Part shown: positions 57,452-64,000 of the stretch, in pieces
Layout: each line of letters starts with the position of its first letter
Position numbering within the stretch: the first letter of the stretch is position 1
Assembly: GCF_000147335.1 (NCBI RefSeq)
Contig: NC_014501.1
Span: 3,284,300-3,348,299, forward strand
DNA: 64,000 nucleotides
DNA from: Gloeothece verrucosa PCC 7822
GTDB lineage: Bacteria; Cyanobacteriota; Cyanobacteriia; Cyanobacteriales; Microcystaceae
Direction of reading: 5' to 3'
Notes under the pieces: generated by a model
The model's database searches: none
The model's input: only the letters and a program-made list of their open reading frames with translations
Told to the model about the DNA's origin: nothing
Position numbers and translations under genes: made by a program

Positions 57452-58132
57452 GTGAAAAAACCAGAAAAGCAGCCTTCAATGATTTGGGTAGAAGAAACCT
57501 ATACCTTGCCGCCCGAGGAAGCTAGACAAACCATTAGAAACTATTTTAGACAGTATCGTCAAAAAATTTATAAAACCCATGTTTCTCACTGGCATTTGGC
57601 TCAAGATGAACAAATATATTTTGTCATTCGGCGGTTGTCAAGTTCTCCTTCTCGTGAACAGTTCATTCAACGATTAACCGAGAGTTTAGAAAGAGATATC
57701 CTCGTTCAACAAACAGTGAATGAGTTGAGAAAGCGGCTAGAGGTGGATCGGGTCGTTTTGTACTATTTTTACAGTTGCTGGAAAGGACAGGTAACTTTTG
57801 AAGCCCTCAGTCAGCCGGAATTTTCCATTATGGGCATGGCAGGGCCGGATGAGTGTTTTAATCAAGAATATGCGGATTGGTATCAAGCCGGCAGATTCCG
57901 GGCGATTAGTGATATTGAAAACGAATCCATAGCGGTATGCCATCGGGATTTTTTAAGAAGTTTAAAGGTTAGAGCGAATTTAGTGGTTCCTTTGTTAAAT
58001 CGTCAAGGTTTATGGGGTTTATTAATTGCCCATCATTGTCAAGGGGTCAAATTTTGGACCCTTGCAGAAATCGAAGCGATGCAAGATGCGGCTGTTAGGT
58101 TAGAACAATCTCTTGCTATTCTTAAGAGTTAA
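57452..58132 (+). CDS. Stand-alone DXCF-type cyanobacteriochrome GAF protein
   Basis: 226 residues. Residues 1-80 are a polar region of unknown fold. A bilin-binding GAF spans about 80-222 with DRVVLYYFYSCWKGQVTFEAL, DECF at 133-136 (the DXCF motif, Cys135), Cys163-His164 in IAVCHRDFLRSLKVRANLVVP (the conserved chromophore Cys and His), and GLWGLLIAHHCQG. Both cysteines of blue- or violet/green-type cyanobacteriochromes are present. There is no output domain. The start shown is a GTG; an ATG at codon 10 is an alternative. It follows a REC-PAS-kinase gene by 54 nt. A photosensory role is strongly indicated by motifs but the wavelengths cannot be predicted. Confidence 0.85.
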   Translation: MKKPEKQPSMIWVEETYTLPPEEARQTIRNYFRQYRQKIYKTHVSHWHLAQDEQIYFVIRRLSSSPSREQFIQRLTESLERDILVQQTVNELRKRLEVDRVVLYYFYSCWKGQVTFEALSQPEFSIMGMAGPDECFNQEYADWYQAGRFRAISDIENESIAVCHRDFLRSLKVRANLVVPLLNRQGLWGLLIAHHCQGVKFWTLAEIEAMQDAAVRLEQSLAILKS

Positions 58133-58133
58133 T

Positions 58134-58200
58134 GGTCAGTAGTCATTAGTCATTGGTCATTAGTCATTGGTCATTAATCATTAGTCATTGGTCATTAGTC
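58134..58200. repeat. Heptamer STRR array
   Basis: About nine units alternating GGTCATT and AGTCATT directly after the cyanobacteriochrome stop. It abuts the MITE at 58203. Confidence 0.85.
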
Positions 58201-58202
58201 TA

Positions 58203-58311
58203 GGACTTACGCACCGTAACCAAATTATAAGGGTTTGAGATTCTTCGTGATCCTTCGCAAGGCTCGCTTAGGACATAAAATCGTCGTTTTTAATCAGGAG
58301 TGCGTAACTCC
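58203..58311. mobile_element. TA-flanked MITE, 109 bp
   Basis: GGACTTACGCAC (58203-58214) and GTGCGTAACTCC (58300-58311) are 12-bp inverted ends with one mismatch, flanked by TA on both sides. TA targets and ends like (T)AGGACTTACGCA are typical of IS630/Tc1-mariner-related non-autonomous elements. No ORF inside. Confidence 0.75.
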
Positions 58312-58347
58312 TATAGTTATTAGTCTTTGCCGCTTGCTATCCTTGCT

Positions 58348-58590
58348 TTATTTCTTTAGGCTTGCTTTAATTTTTAACACGGGCATTTGATAAAAATGCT
58401 CTACCATTTTTTCTAAATGTTTTACCAGGTCAATGAAATAAACTTCTTCTTGATCCAATACTTCATAATAAATATTCCCGTTTGTATCAACAAATTTATC
58501 TATATAAATATTATTTTCTTCTTCAAGTTTTTGGAAAATTTTTGTAATGAGTTTGTCTTGATTATTAATAGCTGTAAAATAGAGGGACAT
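58348..58590 (-). CDS. Hypothetical protein, 80 aa
   Basis: A short, charged soluble protein: MSLYFTAINNQDKLITKIFQ, IYIDKFVDTNGNIYYEVLDQ, VYFIDLVKHLEKMVEHFYQ. I place the start at the ATG at 58590 because AGAGG lies just before it on its strand; an ATG 11 codons further upstream adds residues of no clear value. No family recognised. Isolated between a MITE and gnd. Confidence 0.45.
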   Translation of the reverse strand: MSLYFTAINNQDKLITKIFQKLEEENNIYIDKFVDTNGNIYYEVLDQEEVYFIDLVKHLEKMVEHFYQMPVLKIKASLKK

Positions 58591-58951
58591 AAATAAACCT
58601 CTAATAATTGACCCTTGGATCATAGGTCATAAAAGTTTTATTTGACCTCAGTAATTCTATGAAAATTTTAACAATATGCGCTTTTTTACAACCGTAAAAT
58701 TCCTGAATTTTGACCTCTCTCTAACCCCTTTCCTAAGTACCGCCGACAAAAGTCAAGTTCAGTGTTTAGGTTAGCTCTTGCTTACGCCTAGGCCATAGAC
58801 TTTCTTAAAAGAGTTTCAGGTATTTTACATTTTTTAACCGAGTAAGCTTGATTGATGTCTCCCTACTGACAAATAAAGGTCAAACCATCAATTAAGGTGG
58901 GCTATTGCCCACCCGAAGGATTAATTCAGCTTTAATGAATCAAATCAACAA
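58591..58951. other. Noncoding region downstream of gnd
   Basis: 361 nt. It holds a hairpin GGTGGGC-TATT-GCCCACC at 58896-58913, a possible gnd terminator about 40 nt past the gnd stop, though no long T-tract follows. Otherwise no feature is recognised. Confidence 0.5.
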
Positions 58952-60373
58952 CTATGAAACGCCTGCCCACTCGGTATGGAAGAATTCACCCAGAGGCTTA
59001 TCGATACGTTCATAGGTATGAGCGCCAAAGTAGTCGCGTTGTGCCTGAGTGAGGTTTTGGGGTAGGCGAGAACGACGATAGCTATCGAAGTAGTCTAAAG
59101 AGGCGCTGAAAGCAGGAACACCAATACCAATCTTATTGGCTAAGATTAACACATCTCGCCAAGCTTCCTGACGGTCTAAGATAGATTGCTTAAACTCAGG
59201 AGCCAGTAACAGGTTAGGTAAATTGGGATTTTCTAGATAAGCCTTCTTAATCTTATCTAAGAAACCAGCGCGAATAATACAGCCGCCTTTCCAAATACGA
59301 GCGGTTTCTGGCAGATTAATATTGTACTTAAACTCGGCGGAGGCTTTAGCAATTAAGGCCATCCCTTGAGCATAAGAACACATCTTAGAACAATAGAGAG
59401 CATCGCGAACTTTATTGACAAAGCCGGCAGTATCTCCATCGTAACGAATCGGACGACCATTTAATTCTTTAGAAGCGGCTACCCGTTCAGCCTTATAAGC
59501 AGACATTACCCGCGCATTTACCGCCGCATAGATAGTGGGGATAGGAACGCCTAATTCTAGAGAACTTAGCACTGTCCAGCGCCCAGTTCCTTTTTGTCCG
59601 GCCGAGTCGAGAATTAAATCTACTAGATACTCATTTGTACCAGGGTCTTTCTGTTTAAAGATATCAGCAGTAATTTCAATTAAGTAAGAATTTAATTCAT
59701 CAGTAGTGTTCCACTCGGCGAAAATTTGGTGCAACTGTTCGTTAGAGAGACCTAAGCCGTATCTCAGGATATCATAGGCTTCGGCAATTAGCTGCATATC
59801 GCCGTACTCAATACCGTTGTGAACCATTTTCACATAGTGACCCGCACCACCAGGGCCGATATAGGTTACACAAGGGCCATCATCCACTTGAGCCGCAATT
59901 GCCTTTAAGATGGGTTCTAGGTCTCTATAAGCGAACTCAGTACCACCCGGCATTAAACTGGGCCCGTGTAAAGCACCTTCTTCACCACCGCTAACACCCA
60001 TTCCCACGAAACCCAGTCCGGTGGGTTCTAATTCTTTGGTGCGTCTTTCGGTATCATCATAAAGAGAATTCCCGCCATCGATAATCATATCTCCTTCGTC
60101 TAGGAGGGGCTTTAGTTGCTGAATGACGGCATCTACAGGCCCGCCTGCTTTAACCATGACTAGGATTTTGCGGGGGCGTTCCAAAGCTTGAACAAATTCT
60201 TCGAGGGTACGGGGGCCTACGATATCTTTACCCTTACCCCGAGTATTCATGAATTCTTCTGTTTTCTCGTAGGTACGATTATATACAGCGATGGGGAACC
60301 CGCGACTTTCTACGTTGAGGGCCAGGTTTTCACCCATTACTGCTAAACCAATTACGCCAAAGGTTCGTTTCAT
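58952..60373 (-). CDS. gnd: 6-phosphogluconate dehydrogenase
   Basis: 473 residues, oxidative pentose phosphate pathway: 6-phosphogluconate to ribulose 5-phosphate with NADPH. It has GVIGLAVMGENLALN (nucleotide-binding), MIIDGGNSLYDDT, FVGMGVSGGEEGALHGPSLMPGG, YIGPGGAGHYVKMVHNGIEYGDMQLIAE (catalytic Lys), and the C-terminal LPQNLTQAQRDYFGAHTYERID. Standard length. The leader upstream contains a GGGAAG-CTTCCC hairpin near 60477-60496. Confidence 0.98.
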   Translation of the reverse strand: MKRTFGVIGLAVMGENLALNVESRGFPIAVYNRTYEKTEEFMNTRGKGKDIVGPRTLEEFVQALERPRKILVMVKAGGPVDAVIQQLKPLLDEGDMIIDGGNSLYDDTERRTKELEPTGLGFVGMGVSGGEEGALHGPSLMPGGTEFAYRDLEPILKAIAAQVDDGPCVTYIGPGGAGHYVKMVHNGIEYGDMQLIAEAYDILRYGLGLSNEQLHQIFAEWNTTDELNSYLIEITADIFKQKDPGTNEYLVDLILDSAGQKGTGRWTVLSSLELGVPIPTIYAAVNARVMSAYKAERVAASKELNGRPIRYDGDTAGFVNKVRDALYCSKMCSYAQGMALIAKASAEFKYNINLPETARIWKGGCIIRAGFLDKIKKAYLENPNLPNLLLAPEFKQSILDRQEAWRDVLILANKIGIGVPAFSASLDYFDSYRRSRLPQNLTQAQRDYFGAHTYERIDKPLGEFFHTEWAGVS

Positions 60374-60748
60374 AAGAACTTACCAACTTGAAGATCCGAT
60401 TTGTTTTTAGGTTAGCTCGATCTTTTGCCTCTGCTTGTAAAAATTAGATTAAAATCTTTTCTCACTCCTGTACCGGGGGAAGTAATTTTGCTTCCCTTAG
60501 CAAGAGGAAAAGCCGCTTTTGCCGGCAGATGATAATCCTTGAAACCTTTGCTATTTCTTGATTATCGCTTCTCAAGGAGCGGCTAGGGTCAGGTATTTTA
60601 TGTACTCATCTGGACTCAGTGTCTACCCAAAAGTAGATTCTTGGACGAGTAACCAAACGTTAACAATTCTCTCTAAAAGAGTAGGCTCTTTTTTGACGGA
60701 CTAGGTTTTTGTGCTTAGATTTTCTCAGTCCCCTACAGGACTAGAAAT
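60374..60748. other. Noncoding region between gnd and gshB
   Basis: 375 nt. It contains the hairpin GGGAAG (60477-60482) / CTTCCC (60491-60496) in the gnd leader and the gshB terminator at 60675-60694. I see no ORF or known RNA. Confidence 0.5.
60675..60694 (-). terminator. gshB terminator (bidirectional)
   Basis: AAAAGAG (60675-60681), loop TAGG, CTCTTTT (60686-60692), with T's continuing on the plus strand and As (T on minus: TTTT) on the other side. It lies about 55-75 nt after the gshB stop. Confidence 0.6.
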
Positions 60749-61711
60749 TTAGCGAGAATTTTCTAACCATTGAATCACTTGTTTACCCAAACTAACATTA
60801 TTGAGGCGATCAATTTCTCTAACCCCCGTAGGACTGGTAACATTGACTTCGGTTAAATATCCCCCAATCACATCTAATCCCACAAAATATAAGCCATCTT
60901 CCCGTAATTTTGGCCCCACTACGGCACAAATTTCCTGTTCTCTGGGGGTTATTTCGGTTTTTTCTACTCTTCCTCCTACCGCCATATTGCCGCGAAATTC
61001 TGCTCCGGTAGGCACTCTATTGACTGCACCGATGGGTTCACCATTTAATAAAATAATACGTTTATCTCCCTCTTTTGCCGCCGGCAAATAATCTTGTACC
61101 ATAACCGGTTCTTGTCCCTGTTTGGTACTCACTTCAATGATTGAATTAAAATTGCGATCACCGGGTTCTAAAAACAAAATTCCTTCACCGGCTTTCCCCC
61201 CTAAAGGTTTTAAAACTGCCGCGCCCTTCTCTTCTACAAAGCGTCGAATAATTTTTTTATCCAAACTAACCACCGTTTCCGGCATCACCTGATGAAACTG
61301 CAAAGTATACATTTTCTCATTCGCTTCCCGTAACCCACGAGGAGAATTAATGACTAGGGTTTTGTTTTCATCAATGAGAGTTAGGATGTAAGTGGCATAA
61401 AGATATTGAATGGTAACGGGAGGATCTTTACGCATAAACACCGCGTCCATCTCTTCTAGGTTAGTCAGCATCCCTTCACCGACATGATACCAATTAGGCA
61501 CAGCAACCCAACGATTTTCCCCTAATTCAACCGGTGTTAACTCAATTTTTTGTAAAATAGCGTAGGCTTTACCATTAATAACACATAGTTGATGAACTTC
61601 ACTTACCCAAACTTCATGGCCTAAAGCTTGAGCGGCTTCCATTAGAGCTACACTGGTATCATGGCCTGGGTCTAATTTCGCTAATGGGTCAATGATCAAG
61701 GCAAATTTCAT
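60749..61711 (-). CDS. gshB: Glutathione synthetase
   Basis: 320-residue ATP-grasp ligase that joins gamma-glutamylcysteine and glycine. N-terminal domain MKFALIIDPLAKLDPGHDTSVALMEAAQ, VFMRKDPPVTIQYLYATYIL, then the ATP-grasp core AAVLKPLGGKAGEGILFLEPGD, VMVQDYLPAAKEGDKRIILLNGEP (glycine-rich loop), GLYFVGLDVIGGYLTEVNVTSPTGVREI. All landmark regions present. Followed (on its strand upstream) by grxC; the two are plausibly in one glutathione unit although a heptamer array lies between. Confidence 0.97.
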   Translation of the reverse strand: MKFALIIDPLAKLDPGHDTSVALMEAAQALGHEVWVSEVHQLCVINGKAYAILQKIELTPVELGENRWVAVPNWYHVGEGMLTNLEEMDAVFMRKDPPVTIQYLYATYILTLIDENKTLVINSPRGLREANEKMYTLQFHQVMPETVVSLDKKIIRRFVEEKGAAVLKPLGGKAGEGILFLEPGDRNFNSIIEVSTKQGQEPVMVQDYLPAAKEGDKRIILLNGEPIGAVNRVPTGAEFRGNMAVGGRVEKTEITPREQEICAVVGPKLREDGLYFVGLDVIGGYLTEVNVTSPTGVREIDRLNNVSLGKQVIQWLENSR

Positions 61712-61790
61712 AACTTAATCACGGGTTAGGAGTGAGTGGTGTGTGGTCAGTAGTTAGTAGTTTTCGGGGTCATTATTTGCCGTTTAAAAA

Positions 61791-61845
61791 TGACTAATAA
61801 CTAATGACTAATGACTAATGACTAATGACTAATGACTAATAACTA
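61791..61845. repeat. Heptamer STRR array between gshB and grxC
   Basis: Units of TGACTAA repeated about seven times (61791-61839; second unit TAACTAA) plus a partial TAACTA, ending just before the grxC stop. Same unit as the arrays at 41648 and 54068. Confidence 0.9.
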
Positions 61846-62100
61846 TCCAAGCAAAGGATCTAATTTTCCTTGTCTATCTAAAGCATATAAATCATCACAT
61901 CCACCAATATGTTGATCATCGATAAAAATTTGGGGTAAACTTCTACGTCCATGAGATCGTTGTGCCATCTTTGCTCTCGCTTCTTCATCCCCATCGATAC
62001 AATATTCAGTAAAGTCTACTCCTTTTTTATCGAGCAAACCTTTAGCACGAATACAGAAAGGACAGGTACTCCAAGTATAAATTTCTACCTTAGCGGTCAT
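61843..62100 (-). CDS. grxC: Glutaredoxin
   Basis: 85-residue dithiol glutaredoxin with the CPFC redox motif at residues 13-16 (STCPFCIRAK), SLPQIFIDDQHIGGCDDLYALD and the GSH-binding Gly/Cys-Asp region. Reduces disulfides with glutathione. It is upstream of gshB on the same strand (131 nt away) and divergent from the nuclease gene. I named it grxC from the canonical CPFC glutaredoxin-3 type; the numbering among paralogues is uncertain. Confidence 0.92.
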   Translation of the reverse strand: MTAKVEIYTWSTCPFCIRAKGLLDKKGVDFTEYCIDGDEEARAKMAQRSHGRRSLPQIFIDDQHIGGCDDLYALDRQGKLDPLLG

Positions 62101-62144
62101 AATCTTTGTGATCTAAGCTTGATTTATATCTCAATTGTATCGTG

Positions 62145-62945
62145 ATGACACAACTACCGTTGCCTCAACACCCTATCAAAACTCCTCTGATACGTTTGTC
62201 TCAAGGACAACTCAATTTACTAGAAACCTGTCCTCCACAGTTTCAACGCATTTACCTAGAACAGTTGACAACCCCCCTCCAATACGAACAACATCTAAAA
62301 CTCCGTTGGGGGAGTCAATTTCACCAGTTAATGCAGCAGAAGGAACTAGGACTTCCTATTGATCCTCTCCTAGAACAAGATCAAGAACTGCAACAGGCTA
62401 TCATCGCTTTAAGAGAAACTGCGCCAGAACTTTGGCAAAGTGAGCAAAATATTTGGCGAGAGGCGGAACATTCTCGCACTCTTGGTTTTAAAAATTATTT
62501 ATTGACGGTGGTTTATGATTTGCTCATTTTAGGGAATTCTCAGGCAAAAATTTTAGATTGGAAAACTTATTTACAACCCGAAAACCCGCACAAATTAGCT
62601 CAAAACTGGCAAACTCGTCTATATTTATATGTTTTAGCGGAAACTACTAATTATCTTCCTGAACAACTGTCGATGACTTATTGGTTTGTCAAGCTTCCCA
62701 CTCGCCCTGAAAGTTTGACTTTTTCTTATAGTCAGATTCTACATGAAAAAACTCGTCAAGATTTAAATTATTTGTTAACTCAATTAGAGCAATGGTTAGA
62801 AAATTATTTTAATAAGGGTAAGGATTTTCCTCATTTTTCTAGTTGTCAAACCAGTTGCCCTTATTATTCGGCTTTTGAATCGAGATTTAAGCCAGAAAAA
62901 ATTATTTTGAAATCTATTGATGAAATTGATGAAGTTCCTTTCTAG
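62145..62945 (+). CDS. PD-(D/E)XK nuclease family protein
   Basis: 266 residues. RecB-like fold: IRLSQGQLNLLETCPPQFQRIYLE at the N-terminus (helix and the conserved CPxxF), GSQFHQLMQQ (His motif), VVYDLLILGNSQAKILDWKTY (the active-site D...DWK), YLYVLAETT (the Q/Y motif region), and the C-terminal HFSSCQTSCPYYS cluster. The Cys residues (CPPQF near residue 30 and CQTSCPY near 240) could form an iron-sulfur cluster as in AddB/Cas4-type nucleases. This is inferred. The ATG at 62145 is preceded by a GTG one codon upstream. Divergent from grxC; role unknown. Confidence 0.75.
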   Translation: MTQLPLPQHPIKTPLIRLSQGQLNLLETCPPQFQRIYLEQLTTPLQYEQHLKLRWGSQFHQLMQQKELGLPIDPLLEQDQELQQAIIALRETAPELWQSEQNIWREAEHSRTLGFKNYLLTVVYDLLILGNSQAKILDWKTYLQPENPHKLAQNWQTRLYLYVLAETTNYLPEQLSMTYWFVKLPTRPESLTFSYSQILHEKTRQDLNYLLTQLEQWLENYFNKGKDFPHFSSCQTSCPYYSAFESRFKPEKIILKSIDEIDEVPF

Positions 62946-63016
62946 GAATTTTAAAGGGTTATTTATCGCGCCAAGCCGCCCAAGAAGTGGGGATTTATTT
63001 AAGTAATAAAACTCAT

Positions 63017-64000
63017 TTATTTTTTCTGGGATAAAAAGGCTTGAATTCGAGGATGCTTTAAAAGTTTTTGGGTATCAGCAATTAATTTTTGCCCCCACAA
63101 GTTTTCTTGAAGATATTTGACATCACTATATCTTCTATCCAATGTTAAAGCATTTTCAGCTAAAGCCAGTCCTTTTTCTTGTTCCCCTTGGTTATAAAGT
63201 GCTACTGCTAAAGCGAGTTGAGTTTCGGCAATTGGTGCTTTACTTTCTACTATCACTGTCCAAGGTTTTATGGCATTGGCTATATCTCCGGTTTCATAAA
63301 GAATTAATCCAAGATTATTCCAAGTAGCAAGATTATTTTGATCTAAATTGAGAATTTGTTTATAGTCTTGTACTGCTGCCTCATAATTCCCCTGCTTATG
63401 ATAAATTATTGCCCGACCAAAATACCCATCAATATTAGGTTCAATTTCTACGGATTTTGTATAATCAGCTAAAGCATTTTGATATTGTTTTAAGTTAAAA
63501 TAAGCCTGTCCTCTTCTATTATAAAGAACAAACCATTTCGGATAAATTTCAATAGATTTTGTATAATCATCAACGGTTTTTTGATAGTCTCCAGACTCAG
63601 CATAAATTCCTCCTCTGACCACGTATCCATAGAATTGATCAGGAACTAATTCAATAACTTTATTAGCATCATCTAGGGCTTTTTGAAATTCTTTTAAATT
63701 TTGATAAGCTCCTGCTCGATTAGCATAAGCCTCAACAATCTTTTCCTGCTCTGGCTTAAGTTCAATAACTTTTGTATAATCCTTTATCACTGTATTGTAA
63801 TCTTTTAAATCCTGAGAAACCCGCGCCCGAAGAGTGTAATAAAAAGATTGATTAGGATTTATTTCAATGGCTTTACTGTAATCATCAAAAGCTTTTTTAT
63901 AGTCTTTTAACTCCGAATAAACTCGCCCTCTATTACCATACAAAAGAGAATTTTCCGAATCTATCTCAATGCCTTTATTAAAATCTGCTAAGGCTTTTTG
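63017..64000 (-). CDS. TPR repeat protein (partial, runs off the window)
   Basis: More than 320 residues; the frame is still open at the window edge, so the N-terminus is missing. At least seven tetratricopeptide repeats of about 34 residues, for example YGNRGRVYSELKDYKKAFDDYSKAIEINPN, AYANRAGAYQNLKEFQKALDDANKVIELVP and AYFNLKQYQNALADYTKSVEIEPN. These act as protein-interaction scaffolds. The C-terminal 60 residues are not TPR-like. No partner can be named. Confidence 0.9.
   Translation of the reverse strand, partial: QKALADFNKGIEIDSENSLLYGNRGRVYSELKDYKKAFDDYSKAIEINPNQSFYYTLRARVSQDLKDYNTVIKDYTKVIELKPEQEKIVEAYANRAGAYQNLKEFQKALDDANKVIELVPDQFYGYVVRGGIYAESGDYQKTVDDYTKSIEIYPKWFVLYNRRGQAYFNLKQYQNALADYTKSVEIEPNIDGYFGRAIIYHKQGNYEAAVQDYKQILNLDQNNLATWNNLGLILYETGDIANAIKPWTVIVESKAPIAETQLALAVALYNQGEQEKGLALAENALTLDRRYSDVKYLQENLWGQKLIADTQKLLKHPRIQAFLSQKK

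Noticed and set aside
61791..61845. Heptamer arrays as CRISPR or regulatory tandem operators
   Set aside because: The same 7-bp unit occurs in four unrelated gaps, matching known cyanobacterial STRR sequences.

Overview
The window comes from a cyanobacterium. It carries psbA (photosystem II D1), psaD (photosystem I), ndhO, a PEP-CTERM protein, many cyanobacterial DUF families (DUF4327, DUF3067, DUF29, Uma2/DUF820, DUF4351), a cyanobacteriochrome, dispersed GCGATCGC (HIP1-type) octamers and heptanucleotide tandem repeats (TGACTAA family). The AT-rich sequence, many small dispersed repeats and large multidomain kinases suggest a unicellular Gloeothece/Cyanothece-like lineage. That placement is inference, not proof.

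Layout. 0.2-4.4 kb: small cyanobacterial genes, psbA with an RpaB/HLR1-type promoter, an MFS transporter and a DUF3067 gene. 5-10.7 kb: a hemerythrin-domain protein, a lipoprotein, a YRG-motif protein, a zinc-type CDF exporter, a PEP-CTERM protein and a Gfo/Idh/MocA oxidoreductase. A 25-bp sequence occurs twice here in inverted orientation. 10.7-12.2 kb: rplI and cysH. 12.5-13.1 kb: a compact unit with a dyad over the -35, a 5'-end hairpin, a PqqD-like RiPP-recognition protein, a 41-codon peptide gene and a terminator-like hairpin. 13.1-16.6 kb: two tandem secreted DUF1400 alpha/beta hydrolases. 16.8-23.3 kb: an RcaC-like REC-wHTH-HPt-REC-REC regulator, a CHASE3/multi-PAS kinase, an overlapping REC protein and a small MshEN-like protein. 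23.5-33.6 kb: trpE, psaD, a YrdC-like gene, then gltD and gltB separated by a Uma2 gene. 34-38.7 kb: a decaying accessory patch. It holds a nuclease-methylase gene split from its specificity domain by an apparent 1-nt frameshift, and an ORF broken by a 174-bp MITE with an 11-bp target duplication. It also holds two divergent DUF29 paralogues and a Uma2 remnant beside tRNA-Val(UAC). 38.9-47 kb: mazG, lepB, a YjbQ-type gene, Uma2-DUF4351, ndhO-mdh, an outer-membrane-like protein coupled to an ABC-2 permease, a TM2-SHOCT protein and a helix-hairpin-helix protein. 47.5-58.1 kb: a second signalling block. It has a 1989-residue hybrid kinase with nine in-register 92-residue HAMP-type repeats, a receiver-only protein, two further kinases and a stand-alone DXCF-type cyanobacteriochrome GAF protein. 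58.2-64 kb: a TA-flanked MITE, gnd, gshB and grxC (pentose phosphate and glutathione metabolism), a PD-(D/E)XK nuclease and a partial TPR gene running off the end.

The most novel-looking items are the orphan PqqD/peptide unit and the cyanobacteriochrome associated with the multi-HAMP kinase block. Several small pieces of visible genome decay (MITE insertion, frameshifts, truncated receiver, Uma2 remnant) are also well supported by the sequence. All family names are from memory of motifs; no database search was run.
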